A DNA stretch of 64,000 nucleotides from Pseudomonadota bacterium (GTDB lineage: Bacteria > Pseudomonadota > Alphaproteobacteria > Sphingomonadales > Sphingomonadaceae): assembly GCA_021847605.1 (NCBI GenBank), contig JAJZQN010000012.1, forward strand, positions 36,875 through 100,874, read 5' to 3'. The notes under the pieces are model-generated. The model made no database searches. It worked only from the letters and a program-made list of their open reading frames with translations, and was not told the origin of the DNA. Each line of letters starts with the position of its first letter. The first letter of the stretch is position 1. The translations under genes and the position numbers were made by a program. Below, piece by piece: positions 1-8,756 of this stretch.

Positions 1-90
1 CATGTCCATGGCGTCGCCGATTATGAGGTCATCGAATTTCTGCCGGGCAAGATCGCCCCGGACATGACGGTGGAGAGCCTGCTGGGATGA
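1..90 (+). CDS. C-terminal fragment of an unidentified protein upstream of hisH
   Basis: An open frame enters from the left edge and ends in TGA at 88-90. The visible tail is 29 residues and ends in TVESLLG. Its stop overlaps the ATG of hisH (ATGA), so it is probably translationally coupled to the histidine operon. In many alphaproteobacteria a hisB gene, or a small gene after hisB, sits here. The visible residues do not match a HisB C-terminus that I recognise, so no function is assigned. Confidence 0.6.
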   Translation, partial: HVHGVADYEVIEFLPGKIAPDMTVESLLG

Positions 91-701
91 GCATTGCGCT
101 GATCGATTATGGCGCGGGCAATCTCCATTCGGTGCATAATGCCCTGCGCAAGGCGGGCGCAGACGGTGTCGTCATCACCGCCGACGCCGATGTCGTGGCA
201 AAGGCGGACCGCATCGTCCTGCCGGGCGTAGGCGCCTTTCGCGCCTGTCGCGACGCGCTGGTCGCCATCCCCGGCATGGTGGAGGCGATGGGCGAGGCGG
301 TGAATGGACGCGGCACGCCCTTTCTGGGCGTGTGCGTGGGCATGCAATTGCTGGCTGACGCGGGCGAGGAATTTGGCCGGCATGAAGGGCTGGGCTGGAT
401 TCCCGGCACGGTGCGACGGGTCGAACCGACCGATCCCGCCGTGAAGGTGCCGCATATGGGCTGGAACGATGTTACGCTGACTGGCCCCGCCGGTTTGCTG
501 GAACCGGGCGAGGCCTATTTCCTGCACAGCTATCATTATGAAGCGGCGGACCCCGCCCATGTGGCCGCCGTCACCGACCATGGCGGCCCGCTGGTCGCGG
601 CGGTCGCGCGCGGCACCATCATCGGTTGCCAGTTCCACCCGGAAAAGAGCCAGCGCTATGGCCTGTCCTTCCTGTCCCGTTTTCTCGACTGGCGGCCGTG
701 A
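87..701 (+). CDS. hisH: Imidazole glycerol phosphate synthase, glutaminase subunit HisH
   Basis: Class I glutamine amidotransferase that supplies ammonia to HisF for formation of imidazole glycerol phosphate and AICAR in histidine synthesis (cytoplasm). The 204 residues match the family length. The nucleophile elbow GVCVGMQL places the catalytic Cys at 83, and FHPEKS near the end gives His184 and Glu186 of the triad. The N-terminal IDYGAGNL and LPGVGAF motifs are standard HisH. The ATG overlaps the preceding stop. hisA and hisF follow on the same strand, separated by palindromic repeats rather than tight overlaps. Confidence 0.97.
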   Translation: MSIALIDYGAGNLHSVHNALRKAGADGVVITADADVVAKADRIVLPGVGAFRACRDALVAIPGMVEAMGEAVNGRGTPFLGVCVGMQLLADAGEEFGRHEGLGWIPGTVRRVEPTDPAVKVPHMGWNDVTLTGPAGLLEPGEAYFLHSYHYEAADPAHVAAVTDHGGPLVAAVARGTIIGCQFHPEKSQRYGLSFLSRFLDWRP

Positions 702-714
702 AACAAGACCAACC

Positions 715-782
715 CCGTTCGGTTCGAGCGAAGTCGAGAACCGTACGCACTATCCATGTCTCGACTTCGCTCGACATGAACG
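715..782. repeat. REP-like palindromic element between hisH and hisA
   Basis: The left arm reads CGTTCGGTTCGAGCGAAGTC and the right arm carries the inverse (TCTCGACTTCGCTCGA, then GAACGG). Together they form a long imperfect hairpin in the 90-bp gap. Related elements at 1547-1620 and 25105-25180 share the outer GTTCG/GAACGG ends and the GTCGA core. This family of intergenic palindromes is common in sphingomonads. A role in mRNA stability inside the operon is possible but not shown. Confidence 0.75.
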
Positions 783-791
783 GATGCTGAT

Positions 792-1529
792 ATGAGCCTG
801 ATCGTCTTTCCCGCCATCGACCTTAAAGGGGGACAGGTCGTCCGCCTGGCAGAGGGCGATATGGACCGCGCCACCGTCTATGGCGACAATCCCGCCGCAC
901 AGGCGATTCTGTTCGCGCAGGCAGGAGCGCAGCATCTGCATGTCGTCGATCTGGACGGCAGCTTTGCGGGGCATGCGGTCAATGCCGAAGCGGTCGAGGC
1001 CATCGTCGAGGCCTTTCCCGGCCATGTCCAGTTGGGCGGCGGCATCCGCAACCGGGAATCGGTGGAGCGCTGGTTTGACCTGGGCGTATCGCGCATCGTC
1101 ATCGGGACGGCGGCACTGAAAGACCCGGACTTCGTGAAGGCGGTGGCGCGCGACTTTCCCGGTGGCATCGTCGTCGCGGTCGATGCGCGCGACGGCTATG
1201 TCGCGACCGACGGCTGGGCGGAAAAGAGCGACATGCCGGTCATCGATCTGGCCCGCCGGTTCGAGGATGCGGGCGTCGCCAGCCTGCTGTTCACCGATGT
1301 CGGCCGCGACGGCATGCTGAAAGGCTGCAATATCGACGCGACCGTCGACCTCGCCCGCGCCACCGGCATTCCGGTGATCGCCAGCGGCGGCGTGGCGGGG
1401 ATTGCGGACATCCGCATCCTCAGCCTCCATGCCGACGAAGGGATCGAAGGCGTCATCACCGGCCGCGCGCTCTATGACGGACGGCTGGACCTCAAGACCG
1501 CGCTGGCCGTGGCGCAGGCTGCGGCATAA
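792..1529 (+). CDS. hisA: Phosphoribosyl-ProFAR isomerase HisA
   Basis: Catalyses the Amadori rearrangement of ProFAR to PRFAR, the step before HisH/HisF. It is a 245-residue TIM barrel. [14 protein letters not shown] gives catalytic Asp10, and VAVDARDGY gives Asp131, the acid/base pair of the family. The phosphate-binding loops LGGGIR (about 81-86) and SGGV (about 199) are present. The ATG start follows directly after the REP-like element. Its paralogue hisF lies downstream on the same strand. Confidence 0.97.
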   Translation: MSLIVFPAIDLKGGQVVRLAEGDMDRATVYGDNPAAQAILFAQAGAQHLHVVDLDGSFAGHAVNAEAVEAIVEAFPGHVQLGGGIRNRESVERWFDLGVSRIVIGTAALKDPDFVKAVARDFPGGIVVAVDARDGYVATDGWAEKSDMPVIDLARRFEDAGVASLLFTDVGRDGMLKGCNIDATVDLARATGIPVIASGGVAGIADIRILSLHADEGIEGVITGRALYDGRLDLKTALAVAQAAA

Positions 1530-1546
1530 GCAGAATATCACAACCA

Positions 1547-1620
1547 CCGTTCGTTTCGAGCGTGTCGAGAAACGGCAAGAGCGGCGCCATCCGCTTCTCG
1601 ACTGCGCTTGAAGCGAACGG
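1547..1620. repeat. REP-like palindromic element between hisA and hisF
   Basis: The left arm begins CGTTCGTTTCGAGCGTGTCG and the right arm ends TTGAAGCGAACGG, giving an imperfect hairpin that fills most of the 109-bp gap. It is a diverged relative of the element at 715-782. No open frame is seen here. Confidence 0.7.
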
Positions 1621-1638
1621 AAACCGGGAACCAGCCTC

Positions 1639-2403
1639 ATGACCGTCCGAACCCGTGTCATCCCCTGTCTCGACGTCGCCAACGGGCGCGTGGTGAAGGG
1701 CGTCAATTTCGTCGACCTCAAAGATGCGGGCGATCCGGTCGAGCAGGCGAAGCTGTATGACGCGGCGGGGGCGGACGAACTCTGCTTCCTCGACATCACC
1801 GCCACACATGAGGCACGCGGCACCATATTGGACGTGGTGCGGCGCACTGCCGAAGTCTGTTTCATGCCCGTCACCGTGGGCGGTGGCGTGCGCAGCACGG
1901 AGGACGCGCGTGCGCTGTTGCTGGCGGGGGCGGACAAGGTGGCGGTCAACAGCGCGGCGGTCGCGCGGCCCGAACTGGTCGCCGACATCGCCGACCGCTT
2001 TGGCGCCCAGTGCATCGTCGGTTCGGTCGATGCCCGCCGGGTGGCCGAGGGACGCTGGGAAATCTTCACCCATGGCGGGCGACAGCCGACCGGCATCGAC
2101 GCGCTGGAACATGCACTGAGACTGGCGGAACTGGGCGCGGGCGAATTGCTGGTGACGTCGATGGACGGCGACGGGACCAAGGCAGGCTATGATCTGGAAC
2201 TGACCCGGACCATCGCTGATGCGGTGTCGATCCCGGTGATCGCCAGCGGCGGGGTGGGCACGCTCGATCATCTGGTCGAAGGCGTGACGCGGGGCCATGC
2301 TAGCGCCGTTCTGGCCGCGTCCATATTTCATTTCGGCCAACACACTATTGCTGAAGCGCATCAGGCTTTGCGCGCCGCCGGCATCGCGGTGCGCGGCGGA
2401 TAA
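1639..2403 (+). CDS. hisF: Imidazole glycerol phosphate synthase, cyclase subunit HisF
   Basis: Cyclase half of the HisHF complex. It uses HisH-derived ammonia to convert PRFAR into imidazole glycerol phosphate and AICAR. It has 254 residues, typical for the family. [15 protein letters not shown] gives catalytic Asp12 and VGSVDARR gives Asp131. The phosphate-binding loops VGGGVRS and ASGGVG are intact. The ATG start at 1639 sits just after a REP-like repeat. A weak CGACAAA/TTTGTCG hairpin lies immediately downstream (2407-2428), ahead of the unrelated PEP-CTERM gene. Confidence 0.97.
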   Translation: MTVRTRVIPCLDVANGRVVKGVNFVDLKDAGDPVEQAKLYDAAGADELCFLDITATHEARGTILDVVRRTAEVCFMPVTVGGGVRSTEDARALLLAGADKVAVNSAAVARPELVADIADRFGAQCIVGSVDARRVAEGRWEIFTHGGRQPTGIDALEHALRLAELGAGELLVTSMDGDGTKAGYDLELTRTIADAVSIPVIASGGVGTLDHLVEGVTRGHASAVLAASIFHFGQHTIAEAHQALRAAGIAVRGG

Positions 2404-2562
2404 CCGCGACAAAGCGCCCTTTTTGTCGGGTTAATTTACATTTACCAAATATGGCAGTCAGGCGTTAACCATGTGTGCGCTGGAATAGCGTGATTCGCGA
2501 TCGACTGGCACGCTCCCTGCACCATCCTCCGCATCCTTATCAGGGGTGAAGGAGGGAATAGA

Positions 2563-2844
2563 ATGAATATGAACAAGATGTTGCTGACGCTGGGGGCCGC
2601 CACATTGATGGGGGCGGCTGCTACGCCGGCACAGGCAACCTGGGGTTGCTGGCTGAGCAAGAAGTGCGGCGGTTCCAGCAGCTCGGGCGGCAGCACCAGC
2701 ACCGGTGGCAGCACGTCGACTGGCGGTTCTTCGTCGGGCGGTACGCCTACCCCGGTGCCCGAACCCGAACAGATGGCCCTGTTCGGCATCGGCGCGTCGG
2801 TTCTGATCGGCCGTATGGTCATTGCGAGCCGCAAGCGCAAATAA
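2563..2844 (+). CDS. Small exported protein with PEP-CTERM sorting signal
   Basis: A 93-residue protein. A signal peptide covers about residues 1-25 (cleavage likely after TPAQA). A short segment with two cysteines (GCWLSKKCGG) follows, then a Ser/Thr/Gly-rich low-complexity linker (about 36-62), and a C-terminal PEP-CTERM signal: VPEPEQ at 65-70, a hydrophobic helix, and the basic tail SRKRK. Such proteins are processed by exosortase, which is not encoded in this window. The spacer is essentially tandem STGG units, so the mature domain is tiny. It lies between hisF and hisE with about 160 bp upstream and probably has its own promoter. The function is unknown. Confidence 0.85.
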   Translation: MNMNKMLLTLGAATLMGAAATPAQATWGCWLSKKCGGSSSSGGSTSTGGSTSTGGSSSGGTPTPVPEPEQMALFGIGASVLIGRMVIASRKRK

Positions 2845-2874
2845 TCGATTGACGGGTCGCGCGCAGGACGCTTG

Positions 2875-3204
2875 ATGCAGGCCATGCGCGCGACCCTCTC
2901 TCACCTGGAACAGACCATTCGCCAGCGGCGGACGGCCGATCCATCGACATCCTATGTGGCCAAGCTGACCGCGCGTGGCCGGGGCAAGATCGCCCAGAAG
3001 GTCGGCGAGGAAGCGGTCGAGACGGTAATCGCCGCCATGGCGGACGATCGGGCCGAAGCGATCGGCGAAAGTGCCGACCTGATTTTCCATCTGATGATGC
3101 TGCTGGCCGATATGGACATTCCGTTCGATGCGGTTCTGGACGAACTGGACCGGCGCGAGGGCGTGTCGGGAATCGCGGAAAAGGCCGCTCGGCCCCGGGA
3201 CTGA
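2875..3204 (+). CDS. hisE: Phosphoribosyl-ATP pyrophosphatase HisE
   Basis: Hydrolyses phosphoribosyl-ATP to phosphoribosyl-AMP, the second step of histidine synthesis. It is about 109 residues, all-alpha MazG-like. KVGEEAVETVIAA and ESADLIFHLMMLL are the acidic metal-binding helices of the family. The frame could start at TTG 2872, ATG 2875 or ATG 2884; ATG 2875 is chosen. The protein stands alone, not fused to HisI. It belongs functionally with hisH-hisA-hisF although the PEP-CTERM gene intervenes. Confidence 0.95.
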   Translation: MQAMRATLSHLEQTIRQRRTADPSTSYVAKLTARGRGKIAQKVGEEAVETVIAAMADDRAEAIGESADLIFHLMMLLADMDIPFDAVLDELDRREGVSGIAEKAARPRD

Positions 3205-3282
3205 CCACTGACCATCATCACCGGATAGATTTGACGCTCCCTGCGTTGATGCGTGCAATGCATATCGGAAAAGGGGGCTGAC

Positions 3283-3858
3283 ATGATTCGAATGCTGATC
3301 GGCGGGCTGGCAGGCGGGTTTGCCATGTTCATTACCGGGTTTCTGTTCTGGGGCACGCCGCTGAGCGCTCTGGCGATGAGCAGGGCGGGCGAACAGGACA
3401 GCGCCAATCTTCAGGCCGCGATGGCGCAGGCGCTGACCCCGACCGGCACCGGCGTCTATATCATCCCCGACCCGGCAAGCGCGCAGGGCACCATATTATA
3501 TGGACGCGGGCCGGTGGCGCAGGTCTTTTACAATAGTGGCGGATTTCCGGTGATGGACGGCAGCGCTCTGATCGGCGGGCTGATATTATCGCTGGTGGTC
3601 GGTGTACTGATCGCGCTGGCGCTGCGCATGGCGCAGGCCGATTTTGCGGGCCGGGCGCGCCTGGCACTGATTTTCGCACTGGCCGGGGTGCTGTGGATGC
3701 ATGTCGGACAGGCCGTTTTCAACCATGCGCCATGGCCCTATATCCTCTACCTCGCCTTCAGTGATTTCGTGGCGCTGGCCGCTGCGGGCCTGATTGCGGC
3801 GAAGATGATGGATAGCAAGGCGGTCGCCGCTCCTGCGTCCGAATCAACTGTGCATTAA
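3283..3858 (+). CDS. Hypothetical integral membrane protein
   Basis: About 191 residues from ATG 3283, which has an AAGGGGG Shine-Dalgarno-like stretch just upstream. The frame is open from 3253, but that start has no ribosome site. There is an N-terminal hydrophobic helix ([19 protein letters not shown]), a soluble stretch of about 70 residues, then three more hydrophobic segments in the second half ([31 protein letters not shown], and [18 protein letters not shown]). I do not recognise a family. Its last 15 bases overlap the 3' end of the convergent deacetylase-like gene. Confidence 0.75.
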   Translation: MIRMLIGGLAGGFAMFITGFLFWGTPLSALAMSRAGEQDSANLQAAMAQALTPTGTGVYIIPDPASAQGTILYGRGPVAQVFYNSGGFPVMDGSALIGGLILSLVVGVLIALALRMAQADFAGRARLALIFALAGVLWMHVGQAVFNHAPWPYILYLAFSDFVALAAAGLIAAKMMDSKAVAAPASESTVH

Positions 3859-4755
3859 AAGCGCATTGTCCTGCGCCATTCGCGCCATGCAGGCGGCGTG
3901 GCGGCGGGCGATGGCCATGCGGTCAGCACCATAGCCGCCGCCCATGGTGCTGGCGAGCGGAATGGCCCGGCCCCGCGCCTGCGCCATGACGAAATGATCG
4001 CGCGCAGCCAACCCGGCGTCGGTCAGCGACAGACGGCCGAGGCGATCGTCGCCATGGGTGTCGACCCCGGCCTGATAGAGGATGAGGTCGGGTGCGAAAT
4101 CATCCAGGACGCGGGGCAGCATATCGCGCAGCATCGTAAGATAATCGGCATCGCCAGTGTCGTCGGGCAGCGCGATGTCGAGGGTGGAGTGCGCCTTGCG
4201 CACCGGAAAATTGCGTTCAGCATGAACCGACAGGGTGAAAATGTCGCCCCGCTCCGCCAGCAGCGAAGCGGTGCCGTCGCCCTGATGCACGTCGAGGTCG
4301 AGGATCAGTATGCGCGCCGCATCCCCCTCCGCAATCAAGCGGTTGGCGGCGATGGCAAGGTCATTGAACACACAATAGCCAGCGCCCGTATCGGCCAGCG
4401 CATGATGGCTGCCCCCCGCCGCGTTGGCGGCATAGCCATGGGCCAGCGCGAGCCGCGCCGCCGCCCATGTGCCACCGGGCGACAGACAGGCGCGACGCAT
4501 TACCCGATCCGTAACGGGAAAGCCGATACGCCTTTCCTTGGCCACCGGAACGGTGAGGGTCAGCACTTCGTCGACATAATCGGGATCATGCACCGCCGCG
4601 ATCCATTCGCGCGGCATGGGATCGGGACTGTGGATCGTCATGGCGATGCCGCTTTCACGCAAGGCGTCCATCACCAGTCCATATTTGTCGAAACGAAATT
4701 GCCCCTCATCTGTTGCAGGGGAGACATAAGCGGGATGATGAACAACGTGCAGCAT
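3844..4755 (-). CDS. Histone deacetylase superfamily (acetoin-utilisation-type) hydrolase
   Basis: Zinc-dependent arginase/deacetylase fold, 303 residues. The motifs are in order: [15 protein letters not shown] (tandem active-site histidines), [11 protein letters not shown] (zinc ligands Asp and His), and [16 protein letters not shown] (second zinc Asp region). Relatives act on acetylated small molecules, polyamines or lysine; the substrate cannot be read from sequence. The chosen ATG at 4755 has GGGAAAAG upstream on the minus strand. The frame stays open much further upstream, but that part is a shadow of the transpeptidase gene. The gene is divergent from the L,D-transpeptidase at 4813. Confidence 0.92.
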   Translation of the reverse strand: MLHVVHHPAYVSPATDEGQFRFDKYGLVMDALRESGIAMTIHSPDPMPREWIAAVHDPDYVDEVLTLTVPVAKERRIGFPVTDRVMRRACLSPGGTWAAARLALAHGYAANAAGGSHHALADTGAGYCVFNDLAIAANRLIAEGDAARILILDLDVHQGDGTASLLAERGDIFTLSVHAERNFPVRKAHSTLDIALPDDTGDADYLTMLRDMLPRVLDDFAPDLILYQAGVDTHGDDRLGRLSLTDAGLAARDHFVMAQARGRAIPLASTMGGGYGADRMAIARRHAACMARMAQDNALLMHS

Positions 4756-4812
4756 GATCTTTTCCCACCATCGCGATTTAAACGATGGTCGTTTTGTTCT
4801 ATCTGGTCCAGC

Positions 4813-6306
4813 ATGAACCGTCCCGACATGATCCGTTTCCCGCTGATGGCGCTGATGGGCGCCGCCGCGATCCCTGCCGCCGCACAAAGTCCCGCTACGC
4901 CGCCGGTGATCGTGCCGACCCTGCCCGTGCCAGCCCAGGGACAGACTACGCCTCCGCCAGCACAGGTTCAGCCGACCCCGCCGGCCATCGTGACCCCGCC
5001 CCCCGTGCCGGTACCCGCCCTGTCGTCCGCGCAGGAGGCATGGGCGAATGACTGGCTGAAGACCGGCGTGGCGCAGGGTTTGATGGCGCGGCAAAAGTCC
5101 GCTCCCGCCTTGCATGGCCCCGCCCTGATCAGCGCTTTGATCGACCGGGCCAAGGCGCTCAGCACCGGGCGGGTCGATACCGCCGACTTCCTCGATATCT
5201 GGGCGCTGCGTCCCGGCGCGTTCGACCCGCGTCCCGCCCTTGCCAAGGCGGTGAGCGAAGACCGACTGCCGCAATGGGCCAATGGCCTGACCCCGCCCTG
5301 GGCAGGATATGACACGCTGCGCAAGGCGCTTGCCAAATATGAGGGGATTCGCGACCGGGGCGGCTGGCAAAACCTGACCAGCACGTCGCCCGAGGATGCG
5401 GTGCGCAAGCGCATCGCGCTGGAAGACCCGGCCGTCACCCCCGACGAACCGCTGGTCGATGTGCTGCAACGCGCGCAGCGCCGCTATGGGCTGGAACCGG
5501 ATGGTCGGATGGGGCCGCGCACGCTGACCGCGCTGAACGTCAGCGTCGATGAACGCATCGCCGCGATCATGGCCAATATGGAACGGTGGCGCTGGATGCC
5601 CCGCACCCTGCCGGTCGACCGGGTGCAGGTGAATATCGCCGCCGCCGTACTGACGGTGTTCGAGGGCGACCAGCCGGTCAGTTCGATGCGCGCCGTCACC
5701 GGCAGCCCGGACAATGCGACGCCGATGCTGACGTCCAGCATCCATTCGATCGTGGTCAATCCGCCCTGGAACGTCCCCATGTCGATCGCCAAGCGCGAAC
5801 TCTTCCCCAAGGGGCGCGCCGCGCTGGCCGCACAAGGGTATAAGATCGTCAAAACGCCCGAGGGCGGCGAACGTATCGTCCAGCCCGCCGGGCCGAACAG
5901 CGCGCTGGGGCGGTTGAAATTCGATTTCGCCAATCCCTTTGCCGTTTACCTGCACGACACGCCCAGCCGGGGCAAATTTTCCAGCTATGACCGGCTGGCC
6001 AGCCATGGCTGCATCCGGCTGGAAAAGCCGGTGGCGCTGGCGGAACGCTTTGTGGAGAGCGACCCGAACCTGAATGGTCAGATCCAGACGCTGATCGATC
6101 AGGGCAAGACGCAGCGCGTATCCCTGCCCAAGGATGTTGCCGTCTATCTGCTCTACTGGACCGCTTTCGCCAATAATAATGGCGTCGTCAGCTTCCGCGC
6201 GGACCCCTATGGCTGGGACAAGCTGCTGGCTGAAAAGATCGAGGCGTCGAGCCGCCGTGCCGACCCGACCGCTGCCCCCTCCCCCGCTATCGCATCGAAG
6301 GATTAA
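4813..6306 (+). CDS. L,D-transpeptidase (YcbB/LdtD-like) with peptidoglycan-binding domain
   Basis: Predicted periplasmic enzyme, 497 residues, that would make 3-3 crosslinks or anchor proteins on peptidoglycan. In order: a signal peptide (about 1-25, ending PAAAQ), a Pro-rich linker with repeated PTP/PPP motifs, a scaffold region, a peptidoglycan-binding repeat ([20 protein letters not shown]), and a YkuD catalytic domain with SHGCIRL, placing nucleophile Cys400. The window's frame is open from 3898, but the upstream part is antisense to the deacetylase gene. Six bases separate it from the next small lipoprotein gene. Confidence 0.93.
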   Translation: MNRPDMIRFPLMALMGAAAIPAAAQSPATPPVIVPTLPVPAQGQTTPPPAQVQPTPPAIVTPPPVPVPALSSAQEAWANDWLKTGVAQGLMARQKSAPALHGPALISALIDRAKALSTGRVDTADFLDIWALRPGAFDPRPALAKAVSEDRLPQWANGLTPPWAGYDTLRKALAKYEGIRDRGGWQNLTSTSPEDAVRKRIALEDPAVTPDEPLVDVLQRAQRRYGLEPDGRMGPRTLTALNVSVDERIAAIMANMERWRWMPRTLPVDRVQVNIAAAVLTVFEGDQPVSSMRAVTGSPDNATPMLTSSIHSIVVNPPWNVPMSIAKRELFPKGRAALAAQGYKIVKTPEGGERIVQPAGPNSALGRLKFDFANPFAVYLHDTPSRGKFSSYDRLASHGCIRLEKPVALAERFVESDPNLNGQIQTLIDQGKTQRVSLPKDVAVYLLYWTAFANNNGVVSFRADPYGWDKLLAEKIEASSRRADPTAAPSPAIASKD

Positions 6307-6311
6307 GCCCC

Positions 6312-6623
6312 ATGCGCAAGATCGCCCTTATCGCCCTGACCAGCGCCCTCGCCCTCGCCGCCTGCGGCAAGAAGGAAGAAGAAGCGCCCGTGACCAACAA
6401 TCTGGTCGAACCGCCAGTCGAAAATGTCATCATCGACGAACCGGATGCAGCGATGCCGATGCCGGAAAATAATGCCGTCGCGACTCCGGCCGCGCCGCCC
6501 CCGTCGATTTCGGAACAGCAGCAGATTCAGGATGATGCCGAAGCCACCGGCATGACGTCGCGCATTCAGGAAAGCGGCGAACAGAGCCAGTCCACCGACC
6601 AGTCGAGCGGTACGAGCGAATGA
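6312..6623 (+). CDS. Small putative lipoprotein
   Basis: 103 residues. A short signal peptide ends in the lipobox LAAC (Cys18 or so), followed by GKKEEE and a Pro/Gln/Glu/Asn-rich, apparently disordered tail with no cysteine or helix pattern. It is probably a periplasm-facing lipid-anchored protein. It lies 6 bp after the L,D-transpeptidase stop and 53 bp before another transpeptidase-like gene, so it may be part of the same cell-wall operon. No family is recognised. Confidence 0.8.
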   Translation: MRKIALIALTSALALAACGKKEEEAPVTNNLVEPPVENVIIDEPDAAMPMPENNAVATPAAPPPSISEQQQIQDDAEATGMTSRIQESGEQSQSTDQSSGTSE

Positions 6624-6675
6624 AGCCACCCGCCCCGGCCTTCAACCGGGGCGGCGGATTTGCTATATAGCGGCC

Positions 6676-7359
6676 ATGGATCGCCGCAATTTTACGAAGT
6701 TCGCTTTAAGCGGACTCGCCTTTTCGTTTTTGTCGGACAGTATGGGACGGGCCGCATTGCCGACCGTGCCACAACCCGTCAGCCCGGTTCCGGTTCCCTC
6801 CGCCCCTGCGGTGCCGCCGACGCCCAGCGCCTTTGCAAATCAGCCCTATGCCGCATTGCTGGAACGGGCCAAAGCCGCGCTGGATGGGCATGCCCATGCC
6901 TTCACCCTGCGCGATCGCATGGCCATCGTCGATTTCGATGCCCCGTCAAAGGATATGCGGATGCACATCGTCGACCTGATCGGCGGGCAGAGCAGCAGCT
7001 ATCTGGTGTCGCACGGGCGTGGGTCCGACCCGGCGCATAGCGGATTCCTGCATAGTTTTTCCAACGAACCCAATTCGCTGGCCAGCAGCCAGGGTGCGTT
7101 CAAGACGGGCGACATCTATGTCGGCCAGCATGGCCGGTCGATGCGCCTGATGGGCCTGGACCCGCACAATAATAATGCCGAGGCGCGTGCCATCGTCGTC
7201 CATGGCGCCGATTATGTGAGCGAGGATCATGTCGCCGCATGGGGCAAGTGCGGCCGGTCGGAAGGCTGTTTCGCGGTCGCCCCCCATCTGGTGCCACAGG
7301 TGCTGGGCCTGCTGGGTTCGGGGCGGATGCTCTACGCCGACAAGATCGGGCGGGGATAA
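6676..7359 (+). CDS. YkuD_2-family murein L,D-transpeptidase-like protein
   Basis: 227 residues. The N-terminus MDRRNFTKFALSGLAFSF resembles a Tat signal (RR with F and K following). A Pro/Val-rich linker follows, then a catalytic-domain-like region ending in KCGRSEGCFAVAP, where Cys198 is the presumed nucleophile, and VVHGADYV carries the conserved His. This is the YkuD_2 branch (L,D-transpeptidase catalytic-like, often annotated only by domain). It follows a canonical YkuD enzyme and a lipoprotein on the same strand, which suggests a cell-wall remodelling cluster. Activity is inferred. Confidence 0.88.
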   Translation: MDRRNFTKFALSGLAFSFLSDSMGRAALPTVPQPVSPVPVPSAPAVPPTPSAFANQPYAALLERAKAALDGHAHAFTLRDRMAIVDFDAPSKDMRMHIVDLIGGQSSSYLVSHGRGSDPAHSGFLHSFSNEPNSLASSQGAFKTGDIYVGQHGRSMRLMGLDPHNNNAEARAIVVHGADYVSEDHVAAWGKCGRSEGCFAVAPHLVPQVLGLLGSGRMLYADKIGRG

Positions 7360-7408
7360 GGCGAGGCCTTCCTCCCCCTGAAAAAGGGGAGCGTTACGAC
7401 AATCCCCT

Positions 7409-7497
7409 GTCGTTCCCGCGAGGGCGGGAACCCCTCTCCCTACGCTACATCAAGGCGATAAGTCCGGAGATAGATTCCCGCCTTCGCGGGAATGACG
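7409..7497. repeat. Intergenic palindromic repeat, CGTTCCCGCG type
   Basis: TCGTTCCCGCGAGGGCGGGA on the left and ATTCCCGCCTTCGCGGGAAT on the right are two small hairpins about 45 bp apart, with inverted outer parts. This form recurs in sphingomonad intergenic DNA as a REP-like doublet. It sits in the 278-bp convergent gap between the transpeptidase-like gene and the FKBP gene. No coding frame of its own is supported. Confidence 0.65.
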
Positions 7498-7576
7498 ACG
7501 ACCTGGATGCAGGCGTGAATTTCGCGATGATCCTCCTGCGGGGGGAGGATGAACAGATATGCGGTGCGGGGATAAG

Positions 7577-7605
7577 AAAAGGGCCGGTGTTTCCGCCGGC
7601 CCTTT
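7577..7605 (-). terminator. Rho-independent terminator of the FKBP gene
   Basis: On the minus strand a GGGCCGGCGG...CCGGCCC stem is followed by TTTTCTT, 33 bases after the FKBP stop codon. The plus strand also has a short T run (CCCTTTCTG), so it may act in both directions between these convergent genes. Confidence 0.8.
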
Positions 7606-7637
7606 CTGATTCGTCACACTGGCTGTGCGTGTCGCGC

Positions 7638-8213
7638 TTACTGGCCGCCCTGGGGGGGCGTACCCTGCGGCGGGGCGCCTGCGCCCTGCTGCATCATCTG
7701 CTGCATCTGCATCAGTTCCGCGCGCGACTTGAAATCATGCAATTCGACGTCGAACACCAGCACCGAACCGGCCGGGATCGGGCCGGCGGCCTGATCACCA
7801 TAGCCAAGCTGCGGCGGAATCCACAGGCGGTACTTACCGCCCTTCTTCATCTTCTGAAGACCTTCGGAAAAACCGGGGACCACGCCGTCGATCGGCATGG
7901 GTGCCTGCGGATTTTCGTCGAAGACGGTACCGTCGAGCAGCGTGCCCTTATAGCCCACCAGAGCCACGTCGGCCGTGGTCGGGCTGGCGCCGGTGCCTTC
8001 CGAAAGAACCTTATACTGAAGGCCCGATTCGGTCGTCACCACGCCGTCCTCATGCGCGTTGTGCGACAGGAAGGACGAAGGCGTTGCTTCGACATGCATC
8101 TGCCCCGCCCATGCAAGACCGCCGGCGGCCAGTGCAATCGCGGCCACGCCAACCCAGAGCCGCGTCAGCGAACCCTTGGCGATAGGACGAAGGGGAACGG
8201 CTGTCGTGGACAT
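7638..8213 (-). CDS. FKBP-type peptidyl-prolyl cis-trans isomerase, membrane-anchored
   Basis: 191 residues. A basic N-terminus and one hydrophobic helix (about 19-36) act as signal or anchor. The FKBP domain (about 58-165) includes TESGLQYKVL, VDGTVFDE-like LLDGTVFDE, VVPGFSEGLQKMKKGGK, WIPPQLGYGD and VLVFDVELHD, all hallmarks of active prolyl isomerases. The C-terminus is Met/Gln/Gly-rich. It probably assists folding in the periplasm. It lies downstream of rpsU on the same strand, but a terminator separates the two. Confidence 0.94.
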   Translation of the reverse strand: MSTTAVPLRPIAKGSLTRLWVGVAAIALAAGGLAWAGQMHVEATPSSFLSHNAHEDGVVTTESGLQYKVLSEGTGASPTTADVALVGYKGTLLDGTVFDENPQAPMPIDGVVPGFSEGLQKMKKGGKYRLWIPPQLGYGDQAAGPIPAGSVLVFDVELHDFKSRAELMQMQQMMQQGAGAPPQGTPPQGGQ

Positions 8214-8252
8214 GGCGATGCGTCTCGCAATTATGGACGGGGATGTTCAGCG

Positions 8253-8282
8253 AAGAAAAGGCGGGGCGAACGAACGCGCCCC
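8253..8282 (-). terminator. Rho-independent terminator downstream of rpsU
   Basis: On the minus strand GGGGCG and CGCCCC arms with an 8-base loop are followed by GCCTTTTCTT. It lies 21 bases past the rpsU stop and separates rpsU from the FKBP gene. Confidence 0.75.
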
Positions 8283-8302
8283 GGCCCTTTTAAAGGCGTA
8301 CC

Positions 8303-8509
8303 TTAACGGACGCCGTCACGCTCGGCGCGCTTGCGCTCCATCTTGCGCGCGCGGCGCACAGCGGCAGCCTTTTCACGAGCGCGCTTTTCCGACGGCTTTT
8401 CGTAATGACGGCGCAGCTTCATTTCGCGATAGACGCCTTCACGCTGCAGCTTCTTCTTGAGCGCCCGCAGCGCCTGGTCGACATTATTGTCGCGAACGAT
8501 GATTTGCAT
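8303..8509 (-). CDS. rpsU: 30S ribosomal protein S21
   Basis: Small basic protein of the 30S platform that contacts the 16S rRNA 3' region during initiation. It has 68 residues from [15 protein letters not shown], the canonical S21 start; an in-frame ATG ten codons upstream (8539) is rejected because it precedes the conserved N-terminus. The body has [16 protein letters not shown] and an Arg/Lys-rich tail, as in alphaproteobacterial S21. A strong hairpin terminator follows. Confidence 0.96.
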   Translation of the reverse strand: MQIIVRDNNVDQALRALKKKLQREGVYREMKLRRHYEKPSEKRAREKAAAVRRARKMERKRAERDGVR

Positions 8510-8756
8510 AAGTCCGTCAATCTCCAATCGAAAACGCATGGTCGCCAGGATTTCGAAAATCCGTCCCGACAGGCCAAACGAATAGCAAAGCCAGTGAGTC
8601 GTCGCAGGCCCCCCTGCGCCGTGTGGGCCGCGCCCTACCAGCAGAGTCGCGCAAATTCAACCCTAAAGCCCATATCTCGACAAAGGCAGATTATCGGCGG
8701 ATAGTGTCGGTTATGAGAAAGGCCCGATGAGAGGCCCATAAAATGAGAGGATTGCC

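Noticed and set aside
750..2180. Minus-strand 476-residue ORF over hisA-hisF
   Set aside because: Overlaps two well-supported genes and REP repeats; Ser/Arg-rich shadow composition.
2407..2428. CGACAAA/TTTGTCG hairpin after hisF as a terminator
   Set aside because: Short stem with A/T pairs and no T run; too weak to list as a feature.
3898..4812. N-terminal extension of the L,D-transpeptidase frame
   Set aside because: Antisense to the deacetylase-like gene; true signal peptide begins at 4813.
7239..8306. Plus-strand 355-residue ORF opposite the FKBP gene and repeat
   Set aside because: Spans a terminator and a REP-like repeat; FKBP motifs are on the other strand.
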